From assembly GCF_020497125.1 (NCBI RefSeq), contig NC_059082.1, positions 31,270,965-31,334,964 on the forward strand: a DNA stretch of 64,000 nucleotides, read 5' to 3'. Positions 1 through 12,175 of this stretch are shown piece after piece. This stretch comes from Mauremys mutica (taxonomy: Eukaryota; Chordata; Testudines; Geoemydidae). The notes beneath the pieces are model-generated. The model made no database searches, was not told where the DNA came from, and saw only the letters and a list, made by a program, of their open reading frames with translations. The position numbers and the translations under genes are program-made. Position 1 is the stretch's first letter. The number at the start of each line of letters is the position of its first letter.

Positions 1-3000
1 TCAGTGGTACCATTTGCCTGGCTCTTGCTAGGAAGTTGAGGGTTGAAATAGTGTTCAGCAATGCTAGAATAAAACTCAGACCTTAAAAGCAATGACTATG
101 TGGGGGAGATTCAGAAACACACTCTCCGTGTATGCCCCCAGAGCTCATCCCACCATCCCTACAGAACAGTCTTAAACAGACCCTTTTAATTTCAAGTCTA
201 AGCCAGCCTCTCCTCCACCTGCTTCTATTTGTACTAAGCTTTAGCCCACTCAGTTGCGAGCAGTGCATCTTCCTTTGGAACATGGCAATATTTATTGACT
301 ATATTCCTTGTTCGCATCTGTCAGACGTGGAAAGTCACCAGTGGTTTACAAGACAATCCGTTTTAAGTAACACCATCCATCACAAAATGGAATGGAGTGA
401 GCAACATTTCCTCAACTGCAATGAATTATACAAGGGTCAGCAAGCTGGAGTCGCGGTTGGCAACACAAACATTGGCCTCAGGTAGCAAACCCATCTTTCC
501 AGCTGTTCTCATCCATATGGGTTCAATGAACTGCAGAGAGTACAGGCCTTTGCTTATTGAGAGTATCTGCTGTAACTATTTCATCTAACTGGCATCATAA
601 AACAACCATGAGATAAGGTGAATGCTATTCATCTAAAACTCATCTGGTAGCCAGCTGCTGACAGAGGGGAAAACAGAGATGTTAAAGAAGCAGACAGATG
701 TGATTGGGAAAATGCAGGTGTTCTTGCATTTGAAAAAAAATCAAAGATTTAAAGCAGGAGGAAGTGAAGATGATTCACCTGCAATTTGTAAGCATATGGC
801 AACCCCATCAGTGCTCAGCTTCATGCCGAGAAACTTTCCGAGTTATCCCATCCAATTCTTCACTTGCATAGTATTCTATTAATGTTCATGCTGCCAAGCA
901 GATTAGTTGAATAATGACCTTATTTGCTGGAAAGATAAGATTTTTAATATGGCTTTGAAAGAAAAACCATGCAGTGAATCCTACACAGAAATTCTTCCAG
1001 AAGAATTGTCTTGTGCCCTTGTCACACCTATTCCTAAATGTAACACACAAGAGTTAATTCCCTGCCACGTGAGTCACTTCTGGAATTTTTGAGATTTTAT
1101 TTCTAGTACTGGGCTCTGTAATATATCAGCTTTACTAAAAATTACTTTCATGCCACACAATTATCCTGGACTTTGTTTCTCCCTTTGCTACCATTGGTTT
1201 AAATCAAATCATTAGTATACTTTTGTATTTAACATATTGATTGTGCAAATAAATGACAAGAATGGTATGAAGCACTTGCCAACCTACAACGTATTAAATG
1301 CATGCAGACAGACACACACACACACACAAAGAAATTACAAATCTGTCTTAAACCAACAAAAGCAAGAGATTTCAGCAAGGCCATCAGCACAGATTGGTTC
1401 AGTGCATGAAGAGTACAAAGTAGTTTTATGTTTCCAGTTTCAGCCATGTTTCATCCTGACAACATTTAACTTGACCAAGTTATTCATTCCTGAGAAAAGT
1501 AGTTTATCATAGAAACATTACCAAAGCCAATAGAATGTTAGCAGTTTACATGACAATTGGTTTTAAATTTCATCATCCATTCAGTTCTTTTAACCTGGCT
1601 TGTTGCAGTTTGTGTTTCTGATTGATTCAGGCAAAAAGTATCTTTCACTGCAATTCTCGTTTTAGATTGGAGATGAACTATATATTGGAGCCATAAAATT
1701 ATTCCATTAGATTACATTTTTTCTGGAAACACCAGGAGTTGTCTTGTTATCAAACTAAGTATTTGGAAATGTTTATAGGGAGATTGCAACAACAATTTAA
1801 AGATTGGTTTTATGGCTATGGATATAGACTGCATCATTCCATAAGATGTTTCCTAGGATGAATTAAATTATGTAAATATATGTTAACAATGATTCATAAT
1901 ATTTTAATAAAAGCCTTTTCTTTCTCTTCACTTCTCAGCAGTGTCATCCCATGCGTCCTTAGGGTGGCAGATTTTTTTTTTTTACCCTTTAACAACACAC
2001 AAGGTTATACTCTTGGAAAGAAAAGAAGCACAACTATTGATATTTAATGCAGATAATGATGCCAGGTGTCTTTGTAGAGTATCATTCCCAGTTTTTGCCA
2101 GGAGCACTGTGCATCAACAAAGTGATTTGGTCTCAAGAAACAGATTCACATTTCTCAAATTCTCTGCCAGAGAGCTACCCTAGGAAAAAGAGCTTTTTGG
2201 TATTTTTATCTAGTGAAAGATTAAATACTGAAGGTATTTTACAGTTGTCAAATCTTGTATTGCTAAATGGAATCTAACAGATCTACCCAAGACTTATACC
2301 TCAAGTGAACTTATTCATTAAAGTTAAATCTCAGGAGATCCTTTTCTGAGCATGGTCTTCCTAGGTGTTCAGGCAGTGAAGGTTTATTAAGCTTAAGGTC
2401 TCCATATTTTTGAAATAAAATGACAGGACATTTTAGTTTCATGAAATATTCACATAGAAGACAAAAAGTTCACACTTCATTTTCAGTGTGTGCTGGTATC
2501 CCTAATGCCAGGCTTCTGACACAACAGGGACTTGGGCATATTTCTGGGACTGGAGGAATTATTTCCAGTAGTGTAGCAATCTGAATGAGTTTATTGGGAA
2601 ACATTACACAAGTATTGTTGACATTCTCTTGGAGCAAAAGACCAACCATGACAGCGTCTACACATACTCAACTTTTCACTCCAGCGCTGTTCATCACGCT
2701 GAACATGCATTCCTGTGGATTCCTTCCTCCTGATAAATACAGTACACATTCGACTCAGTACAACAATATGTCTTAACCAAACATTCCCCAGTAATTAAAA
2801 AAAATTAAGTTTCAATGGATTAAATGAGACCCCAAGACATTAAGTGTCCCAAAAGAAATTCCTGGAACATCAGGTTACCATATGAAAAACCAGGACGTAT
2901 TATCTCTTTACTCACATTGGGCAAATAAGGCTGATCCAACACCCATAGAAGACAATGAAAAGCAATCCACTGACTTCAGTGGGCTTTGGACCAGGTTCTA

Positions 3001-3476
3001 GATCATGAGAAAATTATTGGTGAACTTTTTCTGTGAACTCTGAATCATGTTTTGATTCAGCCTTATACATCCCCTTTTTTAATTGCTTTCACAAGCACCC
3101 AGGTGAACTAAGGTTTGTTCACACAAACATTTCTTCATGGCTTAAAGATCACTATAGAAGAAACACTGTGTGAGGTAGGTGACTAATCACAGTTCAAACA
3201 ATGAAATCCAAATATCTGATAAACAAATGATTACTTGCCATAAGCTGTTTGTGAGCAATCAAGAGGCTGCAATTACTTATTAACTATTTGTCAAAGAAAT
3301 GTATAAAAACAACTCATGGACACTTAATAAACTATAAAAAGGTTAATTAGCCAAATAATTGATCAGTTGACACCACACATCTTTGCTAACAGACAGTCTG
3401 CAGCTTCCTGGGCTTCTGCCCACCCTAAAACATGACCAGCTAAAATCAAGCTATATCTACAGGAGAAGAAAGATTT
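1..3476. other. Intergenic DNA, no gene seen
   Basis: Only short chance reading frames occur here and none resembles a known protein. There is an (AC)n run at 1312-1328. An AT-rich stretch at about 3190-3375 has many TTAAT/TTATTA-type motifs and could be regulatory, but nothing proves it. Confidence 0.6.
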
Positions 3477-3772
3477 GAGCTGCCTACACTGGAAACATTA
3501 CAATGTTACAGCTATGGTGCTGTAGCTGTGCCGCTGTAGCGCTGTCATGTAGACACTTACAACAGTGATGGAAAGATTCCTTCTGTCATTGTAGTAAATC
3601 CACCTCTCCAAGCACCGGTAGCTAGGTCAACAGAAAAACTCTCCCATCAACCTAGAGGTGTCTACACTGGAGCTCTTAGGTTTGCTTAATTACATCGTGC
3701 AGGGCATAAAATTTTTCACAGTCCTCAGCAATGTAGTTAACCTGACCTAATTTTGCCGTGTAGACCAGCCCT
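3477..3772. mobile_element. Degraded short DNA transposon (MITE)
   Basis: The segment begins with a CTACACTGG-type end and finishes with GTGTAGACCAGCCC, the imperfect inverted ends seen in several short elements of this window (50519-53077, 49730-49963). Inside are the phrases CTCCCATCAACCTAGAGG and GTCTACACTGGAGC, which I recognise from a common turtle MITE. It has no coding capacity. The ends are diverged and no target duplication is clear, so it is an old copy. Confidence 0.5.
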
Positions 3773-6119
3773 TAGTCAGATTAGGCACCCCTTGGCTAAA
3801 CTGAATTTAAACTCCACCACTTTTCCTAGTCAAGAAAAAGCCTATGTCCATTCAGTCTCGGCATTTCTGCTGAGACTGCCAGCATAGATGACAATTAAGT
3901 CTGATTGTGGTGGTTTTGCATATGATTTATAATGTGACAACAGGGAACTGGATGGAGATCAACAACTCAGTTCACATAGTCCACTGAATGAGACAACTTT
4001 TTGGTCAATACTGACCTGTGCTGGGTTTGAACTATTGATTAACAGCGAAGGGCCTCTTATGTTTGTCATAGACTCATGTCCCCGGAACCTTAATACTGAT
4101 AGACCTGGAAAGTCAGCAGTCTCCCTGGTTTGTCTATGAATGAGACAGGGTTTTATTTTGCTCTGAGGTCTGCGGAGAACTAACTCTTCCGCCTCTTCCT
4201 CTAGATGGATGAGAAAGGGATGCTGATAGCATGGTAGTACTCACTTGAAGATTATAGGTCAAAGAGCTGCTTGAAGAGGATATATTATTAAATACCACTA
4301 ACTACAATGGTCAACAGCACATGCTTAAGGGCTGTGAGAAAGAAGGATGGATTACGCCTGTGTTTAAATATTTTCATGATTTGGGTCTAATGTGGGCACT
4401 CACATTTGATGAAAAAACTATTAATGTGTTTCCATCCATACATTCCCATATCCAGCGTGGATTATTTCAGTTAAGAGTACAGATAATCTGCATGGGTGGG
4501 GAGGGGTGTGGGTAAGGGCAACTTGCATGACAGTTATGTATAAACACATGGGCCAGGCCTCTCCAAGGACCTGTAAAATGGTGGTAATTCCATGAAATTT
4601 TGGCTAGAATAAATGTGACCAAATTCTACCCTGCGTTCCTACTGCTGGATGCAGATTTTCTGATGACAATCAGCGTGTGACCCCGGTCATAATTTAGCCC
4701 CCTGGTAGGTCAGTATTTTGTCTGTATTCAGAAGTAGTTATCTGAACAACAAGAAGAAAAGATCTATTGCATGTTCCTTTTCCAAATTCAGATAGGATGG
4801 ATCCCAGGTGCATCAGAACAGGGCTCAGTGCACCTGGGGAGGGAGGTCTTGGATGGGTTTCCATCACCTTTCTGTCCCTTGTGTCCTCAGAACTGTACTA
4901 ACTTGTGCCAATGTATAACTGGCCCAAAGAGGCCAACCAAGATATCGGGAGTAGATTATGCTTCAGCCTCACCCAGAATTCCTCATACGCTAGTTTGGAA
5001 TACAGGGCAGAGCAGGAAGAGTTGACATAGGGCTGCCAGGATTCTCCTGCGCTAGTAATGCAAAGGGAACTCCTAGACAGGGCTGAGGGTCTGGCCCAAT
5101 ATGTCTGACTGTAATGTTTTTAAAAGGGTCTCTGTGGCATAACCCTGAGTGATCCCATCTAAAATGTTACTTTAAAGAAATGCAGTAACTGCAAATGAAA
5201 GAATTGGTGTTATTTTAAACCTTGCCAATGGAGAAAATAAATTTGATTAGCATAATTCACTAATATCAAACCAGACATGATTAACACAATTCATTTTAGT
5301 CTTGCTAAATGTTAATACATCCCAAGGTCCTCTCCTTCTCCCCGTCTGACTCACTCCCTTTCTCTCTTGCAAAAGGATCTTACAGAAAAGCACTTTTCAC
5401 TCTAACAAGGTCTCTCTTTGGAATAGCTTATTTAAATTATTTAAGTACTCATCTGGTAAACAATGTGGTATTTTTAGCATTAAGGTAAAAATTCATGTCG
5501 CTTTTTAAACTAATCCCAAAGGAAATGTTGAATTATACAATCTGGTTTATTTTTTAATTGATAACAAGAACTGCTGGAGGAACTCTGTGCATCATGGCAT
5601 TACAATTAAAAACAAACTGCTAAATATCTAATTCTGGGGGAAAAGCAATGCCTGCAAAACCCTCCTGCAGTAACTGTTATATACACAGAGGTGCATTTTC
5701 CATGGACTAAATGTGATGAAAAAAACCAAAAAGCTCTGCCTGAAAAAAAGTCTGTCCCTTGAGTATAAACTGACTAATATTCCACATGTTTTAGAAAATA
5801 GCACATGTAAAAGATCCATCAAGTTTGTATTTATACCAAGGTTAGCTGGGCAAGACTGAGAATGCCCCACTGACTCAAATTTCCCCTTAGCAACAGGATG
5901 CAACCTCATAAAGAAGACTTCTAGAACTACAGTCACATTGTGGCATAGGAAAGACAGGACCAGGAAATCCCTATCCTTACACTAACTGCTTATTTTTCCT
6001 AACAAATTCAGGGCCCTAGTTAGGGGGAAATATATATTACCCCAACATTGTAATTACGTATCATTTACTTATCAAAACAGGAACATGCTTATTGTTGTTG
6101 TTATGCCTGAAATCCCCAT
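3773..6119. other. Intergenic DNA, no gene seen
   Basis: No coding signal. The stretch 5160-5560 is AT-rich, with several ATTTAAAT, TTAATTG and TAAACA words, and is a weak candidate for regulatory DNA. A 102-codon minus-strand frame at 5628-5936 has no recognisable domain and is taken as chance. Confidence 0.55.
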
Positions 6120-6325
6120 CTGAGATCTGATGACCACATTATGCTAGGAGTTGTAGAGTCTCCGAGACCCAAATTGCTTGCAGTCTAAGTAGACGAGACA
6201 GACAAAGGGTGGGAAGGGAAACAGATGTGAATCACTGGGTGATGGTTACACAGCAGGTCAGCGGCAGAGCTGGAAACAGAAATTAGGTTTCCTGCCTCTC
6301 ATGCTGTTTCTATAACGCTTACAAC
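6120..6325 (-). repeat. MIR/CORE-SINE-like fragment, antisense
   Basis: On the plus strand the phrase GGTTACACAGCAGGTCAGCGG followed by GCAGAGCTGGAAACAGAAATT, and the upstream AAGTAGACGAGACAGACAAAG, match the reverse-complement core of MIR-like SINEs found across amniotes. It is an old, diverged copy. Family assignment is from memory. Confidence 0.55.
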
Positions 6326-7750
6326 CTTGTCTGATTCATTGAAGGCCTCTGCTTACCTTTGCACATTTACCTGTGCAGAGAATTTATGTACCACTCAAGC
6401 CCCATTTAAGCCCATGGGGCACTGCGTGGTGCACAGGCCTTTTGCTGGCTCTCTAGGCAGGGTGCAGAAACTTGGTGCAAAGAGGAGGAAGAGACCCCTA
6501 AAGACAAAAAAGAGAAGGCCAATTTCCTGCACACAGCCTGAAAACACACACACTTTATTTCTGTAGAGAGGGGGCCAGTCAGTTACTTCTTTCCAGAGAC
6601 AGTAATTTTGTTACCTCTTTATGCAGGTTTATGTGCATTTCTGACATGTGGCCAATTTAAAGACCTTTGCTGCAATGGTGGTGTTGGTAAAGGCCTTAAC
6701 CATAGTTTTTATGATGCTATTAAGTTTTACTCATTTGTGGATTTTGCAGTATATGAATACCGTAGATGCCACCTTAATTAAAAGGTCTTGTCATCTGTGC
6801 AATTAAAAAGTGAAAATGTACTCTCCTATGAATAGCAAGGACTAAATTGAGTTAGCTGCATTATGCACTCTATGTACACAGCAATTTTATGCATCTTCCA
6901 TTATCAAGTATTTCTCCAGCATGTTAGTACATTCTATTAATCCAGTCTACATGTTTTTTGTGTTAGTGAATTGTAACATATTAGGGCCATGTGATTTATG
7001 ATAACTAAGTTAAACAAAGTTCTACTTTACAAATATATATGCATCTTATGTGGGTACGATGAAGAAGTAAAGCTGGGCAATTTCTCGTGATATTTTCATT
7101 TAGAGAAGCTGTTGGGGAGGTGAGCAGGAAGGTCCTTCTAACTGCACAAGGAATTATCTACACCTAATGTGTAATAGGCCAGTATGCTAAAATCCAAGCA
7201 ATGGGAACGCACTAAGATAAATACCACCAAACAGTCAGAACAGCTATATTATGGATATGTACATATTTAATTAGACACTGTGCTTATGTGAAAAATAATG
7301 CATTATTATAATTGTGCATGTGCTTTATAAATAATAATGGTTTGACCTCAAAAGGATCAGATAAACAATCAAAAATACAGAAGATTATATAAACCTTTCT
7401 GACCTGGAAATGTCACAAAACAGAATTTTATTAGGGGTTCTCCTTGAAGCCAAAACATTTGAGTCATCTTCTTCTGTCCCAGCCAGCTACCTTCTTACCT
7501 CAGTGTTTGCCTTCAAAGAGTCTCACCGGATGGCTGTCACCTGCCAACTCCAGCCAATTTAGTCTTGTTCAGCAGCATGAAATAAGCACCGTTTTCTCAG
7601 GCCTGACTCCAGATCAAGACGTTTCAAGACAATGAAGCAACAATTGAACTCAAGATAAACTGCCTCAGTGCCATTGGACTCATGCCCTGCTGAGGACCTC
7701 TCCAAATGCTACCTACAGTGTTTCTATGAGTTTCTTCAGTTGTGCCCTCC
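6326..7750. other. Intergenic DNA, no gene seen
   Basis: AT-rich non-coding sequence with no recognised repeat. It ends at the left target duplication of the gypsy element. Confidence 0.55.
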
Positions 7751-7755
7751 CTTAC

Positions 7756-7946
7756 TGTTATGTCCTAGGGGCAGCCGGTGTAGGAAGCAATCACTTGAGG
7801 CCAGAGAGCAGACAGCTAACCAAAACCTCCATTTTATTTACAGAAACAGAGAGCTCACTCAGCCGGTTGAAACTGGCTGAGCTATCCCTTAATAGTCTAA
7901 CTCAGTTGCCATAGTAACAAAACCCATTACAACCAAATACACAACA
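7756..7946 (-). repeat. 3' LTR of gypsy element
   Basis: This 191-bp copy matches 12195-12385 except at three positions (GAGAG/GAAAG, ACTGG/ACCGG, ATTAC/ATGAC). It starts TGTTAT and ends ACAACA on the plus strand. The middle difference breaks one base pair of the hairpin that is perfect in the other LTR. CTTAC lies immediately outside at 7751-7755. Confidence 0.95.
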
Positions 7947-7962
7947 TATTCCTCCCCCCCTA
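7947..7962 (-). other. Polypurine tract of gypsy element
   Basis: Read on the minus strand this is AGGGGGGGAGGAATA, directly before the 3' LTR. This is the expected place and composition of the plus-strand primer of an LTR retrotransposon. Confidence 0.8.
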
Positions 7963-8077
7963 ATAAGAACATCCCCTAAATAAAACACACACTAAACTAG
8001 AGAAGGAGGGTAGACTGCCTCCATTCCCGGCTAAACCCTGGGGATTATTTTGCCCCATAACCGTGGGTTCGCCCTAA

Positions 8078-8269
8078 CTAAAGATCCAGCCGATGAGGAG
8101 GCCTTCTGTCTCTAGGTGGATTACGGCGAACTTCTGGTGTTGTTGCACCCGAAAGTACTAGGGGCTCAGGGTCCGCAGCACGAATAGGTGAGGAGGTGGT
8201 ATCAGCTCGTGCTGGGCAAAGGGGTATCTCAGCTGCCGGCAGTAATGGAGGAGAACAGTCAGGAACAGG
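8078..8269 (-). pseudogene. C-terminal tail of gypsy pol, after a stop
   Basis: After the TGA at 8270-8272 the same frame stays open for 63 more codons to a TAG at 8078-8080. It ends in an arginine/proline-rich stretch, with RRNPPRDRRPPHRLDL as the last residues before the stop. Related gypsy polyproteins end in the same style, so this is most likely the original C-terminus, now cut off by the TGA. The basic tail may help contact nucleic acid, but that is inference. Confidence 0.75.
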
Positions 8270-9484
8270 TCACCAGTCAGGAACAGGTGACTCATGATTC
8301 GGTGTCTCACCAGGAGGGGTGAAGTCAGACCCCTCAACTGCAGATGGGTCCTGAAGACTGGCATGACCTGGCAACAGCTGATCTACATGTCGCCGCCAGG
8401 TAAGATTCTCTGCAGTCCGGACTGTATAGGAAACAGGTCCTGTTTGAGTGATGACTGTGGCCGGGACCCATTTAGCTCTGGAAGTATAATTCCGAGCCAA
8501 AACTGGCTGCCCTGGGCTAAAGGTTCGGTCTTTTGCTCTGGGTGCCCGTCTGATGACTTGATATTGCTGCTGATGTTGCACAGTTTGTCTGGGTTCAGAA
8601 GGTTTCAGCAGATCAAAGCAAGTGCGCAGCTGTCGTCCCATCATTAGAAAGGCTGGGGAAGCCTGGGTCGTAGCATGAGGTGTGTTTCTATAGGAAAGTA
8701 AGAAGGTATCCAGACGCTTTTGAATGGAGTGTTGTCCCTTTGCTGATTTCAAAGCGTTTTTCATTGTCTGCCCAAATCTTTCAGCTAATCCGTTGGTGGA
8801 CGGATGATATGGTGCTGACGTGATGTGGTGTATCCCATTTGCCTTCATAAAATTTTGAAACTCCTGAGAGACGAACTGCGGTCTGTTGTCGCTCACAAGT
8901 TGTTCTGGCAGACCAAAACGACTAAAGAGTCCTCGTAGTTTTTGGATAGTACTCTCTGCAGTAGTGGACTGCATTATAGAGACTTCTGACCATTTAGAAT
9001 GGGCATCTACTGCCACCAAGAACATGCTTCGTTCAAGGGGGCCAGCAAAGTCAACATGAATACGTTGCCACGGGTTTTCAGGCCAGTCCCATGGGTGTAG
9101 GAGTGCCCACTGGGGTGCACTTCTTACAATCTGACATGACATACAAGCTTTTGCCTTCTCTTCAATAGCACTGTCCAATCTAGGCCACCAAAAATAGCTT
9201 CGTGCAATTTCCTTCATGCGCACTATTCCACAGTGACCGGAATGTAGCTGTTCTAACATCTGTGATCTCAGGGGTGGTGGAATAATGACACGCCTCCCCC
9301 ACAACAAACAACCAGATTGGACCGATAACTCCGTCCACCTGGACATGTAGGGAACAAGGTCGGGTGAGACCGGAGAGGTTTGTTGAGATTTTCCATGCAT
9401 CACCAGGTCCATAACTTGGGATAATACTGGGTCAACGCGGGTTGCCTTCTTTATCTGAGTAGCAGTGATGGGTGTATTCTCTAC
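8270..9484 (-). CDS. Gypsy integrase segment of pol
   Basis: The frame continues from just after the TAG at 9485-9487; the first Met is at 9412 and gives 380 residues. Counted from that Met, it shows a zinc-binding HHCC region (LHSGH at 56-60, CMSC at 90-93), then the DDE core with D121 (HVDFAG), D175 (VSDNRPQF) and E211 (LAERF), a D-35-E spacing typical of retroviral-type integrases. A GPY/F-like module (TGPVSY) follows and there is no chromodomain. It would join element DNA to the host genome. It lies in the same frame as the gag-RT part upstream, so in an intact element it would be made as one polyprotein and cut by the protease. It ends at a TGA that sits in a tandem 18-bp duplication. 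Confidence 0.9.
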   Translation of the reverse strand, partial: VENTPITATQIKKATRVDPVLSQVMDLVMHGKSQQTSPVSPDLVPYMSRWTELSVQSGCLLWGRRVIIPPPLRSQMLEQLHSGHCGIVRMKEIARSYFWWPRLDSAIEEKAKACMSCQIVRSAPQWALLHPWDWPENPWQRIHVDFAGPLERSMFLVAVDAHSKWSEVSIMQSTTAESTIQKLRGLFSRFGLPEQLVSDNRPQFVSQEFQNFMKANGIHHITSAPYHPSTNGLAERFGQTMKNALKSAKGQHSIQKRLDTFLLSYRNTPHATTQASPAFLMMGRQLRTCFDLLKPSEPRQTVQHQQQYQVIRRAPRAKDRTFSPGQPVLARNYTSRAKWVPATVITQTGPVSYTVRTAENLTWRRHVDQLLPGHASLQDPSAVEGSDFTPPGETPNHESPVPDW

Positions 9485-12106
9485 CTATTCAAAGTAGAAG
9501 ATTTCCTTTTGGGCACTATCTTGATGTTTGACCGGTAAAGGCAACCTTGAGAGGCCATCTGCATTGCCGTGCAGAGTGGATTTCCGATATTTGATTTCAT
9601 ATGTGTGTGCAGAAAGTATCAATGCCCAACGTTGCATACGACTAGCAGCTAATGGGGGAATGCCTGTGTAGGGTCCAAAAATTGATGTCAGAGGTCGATG
9701 GTCTGTAAGAAGAGTAAACTTTCGCCCAAACAGGTACTGATGAAACTTCCTAATTCCAAAAACAATTCCTAATGCCTCACGTTCGATTTGGGCGTAGTTA
9801 GTTTCTGCTTTGCTTAGAGTGCGTGAAGCAAAAGCAATAGGTCTTTCTTCTCCCGAAGGCATAATGTGTGACACGACCGCTCCCACTCCATAAGGGGAAG
9901 CATCGCAGGCCAATTGCAGGGGTAAGGATGGATCAAAGTGCGTTAGAACTTCAGAATTTAACAATGCATCCTTAGCTTTGTTAAATGCAACATCACAGGC
10001 TTCAGTCCACTTCCAGGCCTTGTTCTGCCCAAGGAGCTCATGAAGTGGTTTTAGCAGTGTGGCTAACTGTGAGATGAACTTTCCATAATAGTTCAGTAGT
10101 CCTAGAAATGAGCGTAGCTGGCTTACATTTCGAGGTGGGGGAGCCTCCACAATAGCTTTAACTTTTGCAGGGGCCTTATGAAGACCTGCAGAATCGATGA
10201 TGTGTCCCAAATATTCAACAGAGGGCTTGAAGAATTCACACTTGTCTTTGCGAACTCGTAGGCCATACTCTTCCAGTCTTTGTAGGGTAGCCTCTAAATT
10301 CTTTAAGTGATCCTCTTCATTTCTTCCAGTGACCAGGATATCATCCAGATAGCACTGAACTCCTGACAAGCCACACAAGATCTGGTCCATAGCCCTCTGG
10401 AACAGGGCGGGAGCCGATGTGATTCCGAAGGGTAGGCGACAGTATCGATAAAGCCCCTTATGAGTCACAATAGTCAACAGCTCTTGGGACTTTTCATCGA
10501 CGTGCATCTGTAAATATGCTTGACTCAGATCAATCTTACTGAACTTTTGTACCCCAGCCAGGCCTGCGAAGAGGTCATCGATGCGGGGAAGCGGGTATTG
10601 CTCTGCACACAACACTGGGTTGACAGTGACTTTAAAATCACCGCAAATCCGGAGAGAGCCATCTTTCTTCACTATTGGAACGATAGGAGTGGCCCATGAG
10701 CTATGGGTAACTGGTATTAGGACTCCATTGGTGACCAGGCGCTCCAGGTCTGCTTCAACTTTTGGCCTGATGGCATATGGCACAGTTCGGGCTTTCAGAT
10801 AGTTTGGTGGACTGCCAGGTTTAATGTTCAATGTCACAGTGATTCCCTTCATACTTCCCAAATCATCTCCAAAAACAGCAGCATGTTTCCTTAGTATAGG
10901 GGTTAGACTGGTTTCTTCTTTAGTCATCCAGTGCACTTCTGCCCAGTTCAGCTGAATCTTCCCAAGCCAAGACCTACCCATTAAGGCTGGGTAGTCACCT
11001 CTCACCACAAACAGTGGCAATTTAGCCACCTGTCCATTGAGCTCCACCTTAACATCAATAGTGCCCAACATGGGCACAGCTTCACCTGTATACGTCTTCA
11101 GAACAGTTTTTGTTGCCTTAAGCGGAAGATGCTGTAGCTTTTCCTTATACACAGTCTCAGGAACCAGCGAGACAGCTGCACCGGTGTCTAGTTCCATGCG
11201 TATAGGTTTGCCCTCCAATAAGGGGGTTACCCAGTATTCATGTGAGCCCGCTGCCAAAGACAAAACATGCAGTGGCACTTCCTCTTGTGAGGAGGTGTCA
11301 CCTTGATCATCCTGGGTCTGCTCTAGGGTATGCAAGGTTCCTCTTTTTGTCGGCCAGACCACAGGCCTCTTTTTCTTTTGTTTACAGGCATACTCAATGT
11401 GTCCCTTTTTGCCACAGTGTCGACACACCAGGTCCTTACACCAGCATTCTGATGCCTGGTGACCCAGCTTACCACAGCGGTAACATTCTTGACTCTGCAC
11501 CGTTTTGTGGGTCAGTTCTTGTGACACTTTTTGCACCCTAGGGGATGCACCGATGTATTGTGCCTCCCTTGTAGCCAGTTCCATGGAGACAGCAATATCA
11601 ACAGCCTTCTGTAATGTAAGCTGAGCCTCTGTCAGTAGGCGCTTCCGTATAGCTTCACTGCAGAGGCCACACACTAACCTGTCACGCAGGGCATCATTTA
11701 ACATCTCTTTAAATTCACAGTGTTCTGCTAGCTTTTTTAAAATGGCTACAAATTGTACAACTGTTTCATCTTCCTTTTGGTCTCTTTTGTGGAACCTATA
11801 TCTTTCAACAATTACCAGTGGTTTTGGGGAGAAATGAGACCCCAGGATTTCCACAATGTCACTGTAAGATTTAGTCTCAGGCTTAACAGGGTGTAGTAAG
11901 CTGCGTAGCAGAGAGTAGGTTTTAGCCCCTATAACAGTTAAGAATATTGGCACCTTCTTCGCTTCTGTAATGTCATTTGCAATACCAAAAAGCTCAAAAT
12001 GCTCAGTATACACATGCCACTGCTCTGTATTCTCATCAAAAGGCTCCAGGGGCCTGGTCAGAGTAGCCATGATTTTTAGTTTCACTTTCACAGTCAGTGC
12101 AAACAA
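9485..12106 (-). CDS. Gypsy gag-protease-RT-RNase H polyprotein
   Basis: The 873-codon frame holds, in order: a gag/capsid-like N-terminal half; two CX2CX4HX4C zinc knuckles (C208-C221 and C228-C241) that bind RNA; an aspartic protease with DTGA at 307-310; reverse transcriptase with YLDD at 586-589; and RNase H with acidic residues around D735, E776, D802 and D850. The first Met is at 12106, but the Met at residue 13 (12070, context MATLTRPLEPF) is a better start because gag-like sequence begins there. Gag and pol share one frame with no frameshift. The frame ends in TAG at 9485-9487, between RNase H and integrase, where relatives continue; this looks like a point nonsense mutation. It would copy element RNA into DNA in cytoplasmic particles. 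Confidence 0.93.
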   Translation of the reverse strand: MFALTVKVKLKIMATLTRPLEPFDENTEQWHVYTEHFELFGIANDITEAKKVPIFLTVIGAKTYSLLRSLLHPVKPETKSYSDIVEILGSHFSPKPLVIVERYRFHKRDQKEDETVVQFVAILKKLAEHCEFKEMLNDALRDRLVCGLCSEAIRKRLLTEAQLTLQKAVDIAVSMELATREAQYIGASPRVQKVSQELTHKTVQSQECYRCGKLGHQASECWCKDLVCRHCGKKGHIEYACKQKKKRPVVWPTKRGTLHTLEQTQDDQGDTSSQEEVPLHVLSLAAGSHEYWVTPLLEGKPIRMELDTGAAVSLVPETVYKEKLQHLPLKATKTVLKTYTGEAVPMLGTIDVKVELNGQVAKLPLFVVRGDYPALMGRSWLGKIQLNWAEVHWMTKEETSLTPILRKHAAVFGDDLGSMKGITVTLNIKPGSPPNYLKARTVPYAIRPKVEADLERLVTNGVLIPVTHSSWATPIVPIVKKDGSLRICGDFKVTVNPVLCAEQYPLPRIDDLFAGLAGVQKFSKIDLSQAYLQMHVDEKSQELLTIVTHKGLYRYCRLPFGITSAPALFQRAMDQILCGLSGVQCYLDDILVTGRNEEDHLKNLEATLQRLEEYGLRVRKDKCEFFKPSVEYLGHIIDSAGLHKAPAKVKAIVEAPPPRNVSQLRSFLGLLNYYGKFISQLATLLKPLHELLGQNKAWKWTEACDVAFNKAKDALLNSEVLTHFDPSLPLQLACDASPYGVGAVVSHIMPSGEERPIAFASRTLSKAETNYAQIEREALGIVFGIRKFHQYLFGRKFTLLTDHRPLTSIFGPYTGIPPLAASRMQRWALILSAHTYEIKYRKSTLHGNADGLSRLPLPVKHQDSAQKEIFYFE

Positions 12107-12175
12107 GCAGCTTTTTTTCTTTGTTTGGTCTTTACCTTGACTTCTACTTCCTTCTGTTACTGGAGCAGCACCAGG

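Noticed and set aside
10581..11541. Plus-strand frames inside the gypsy element
   Set aside because: They are antisense to gag-pol and have no domain.
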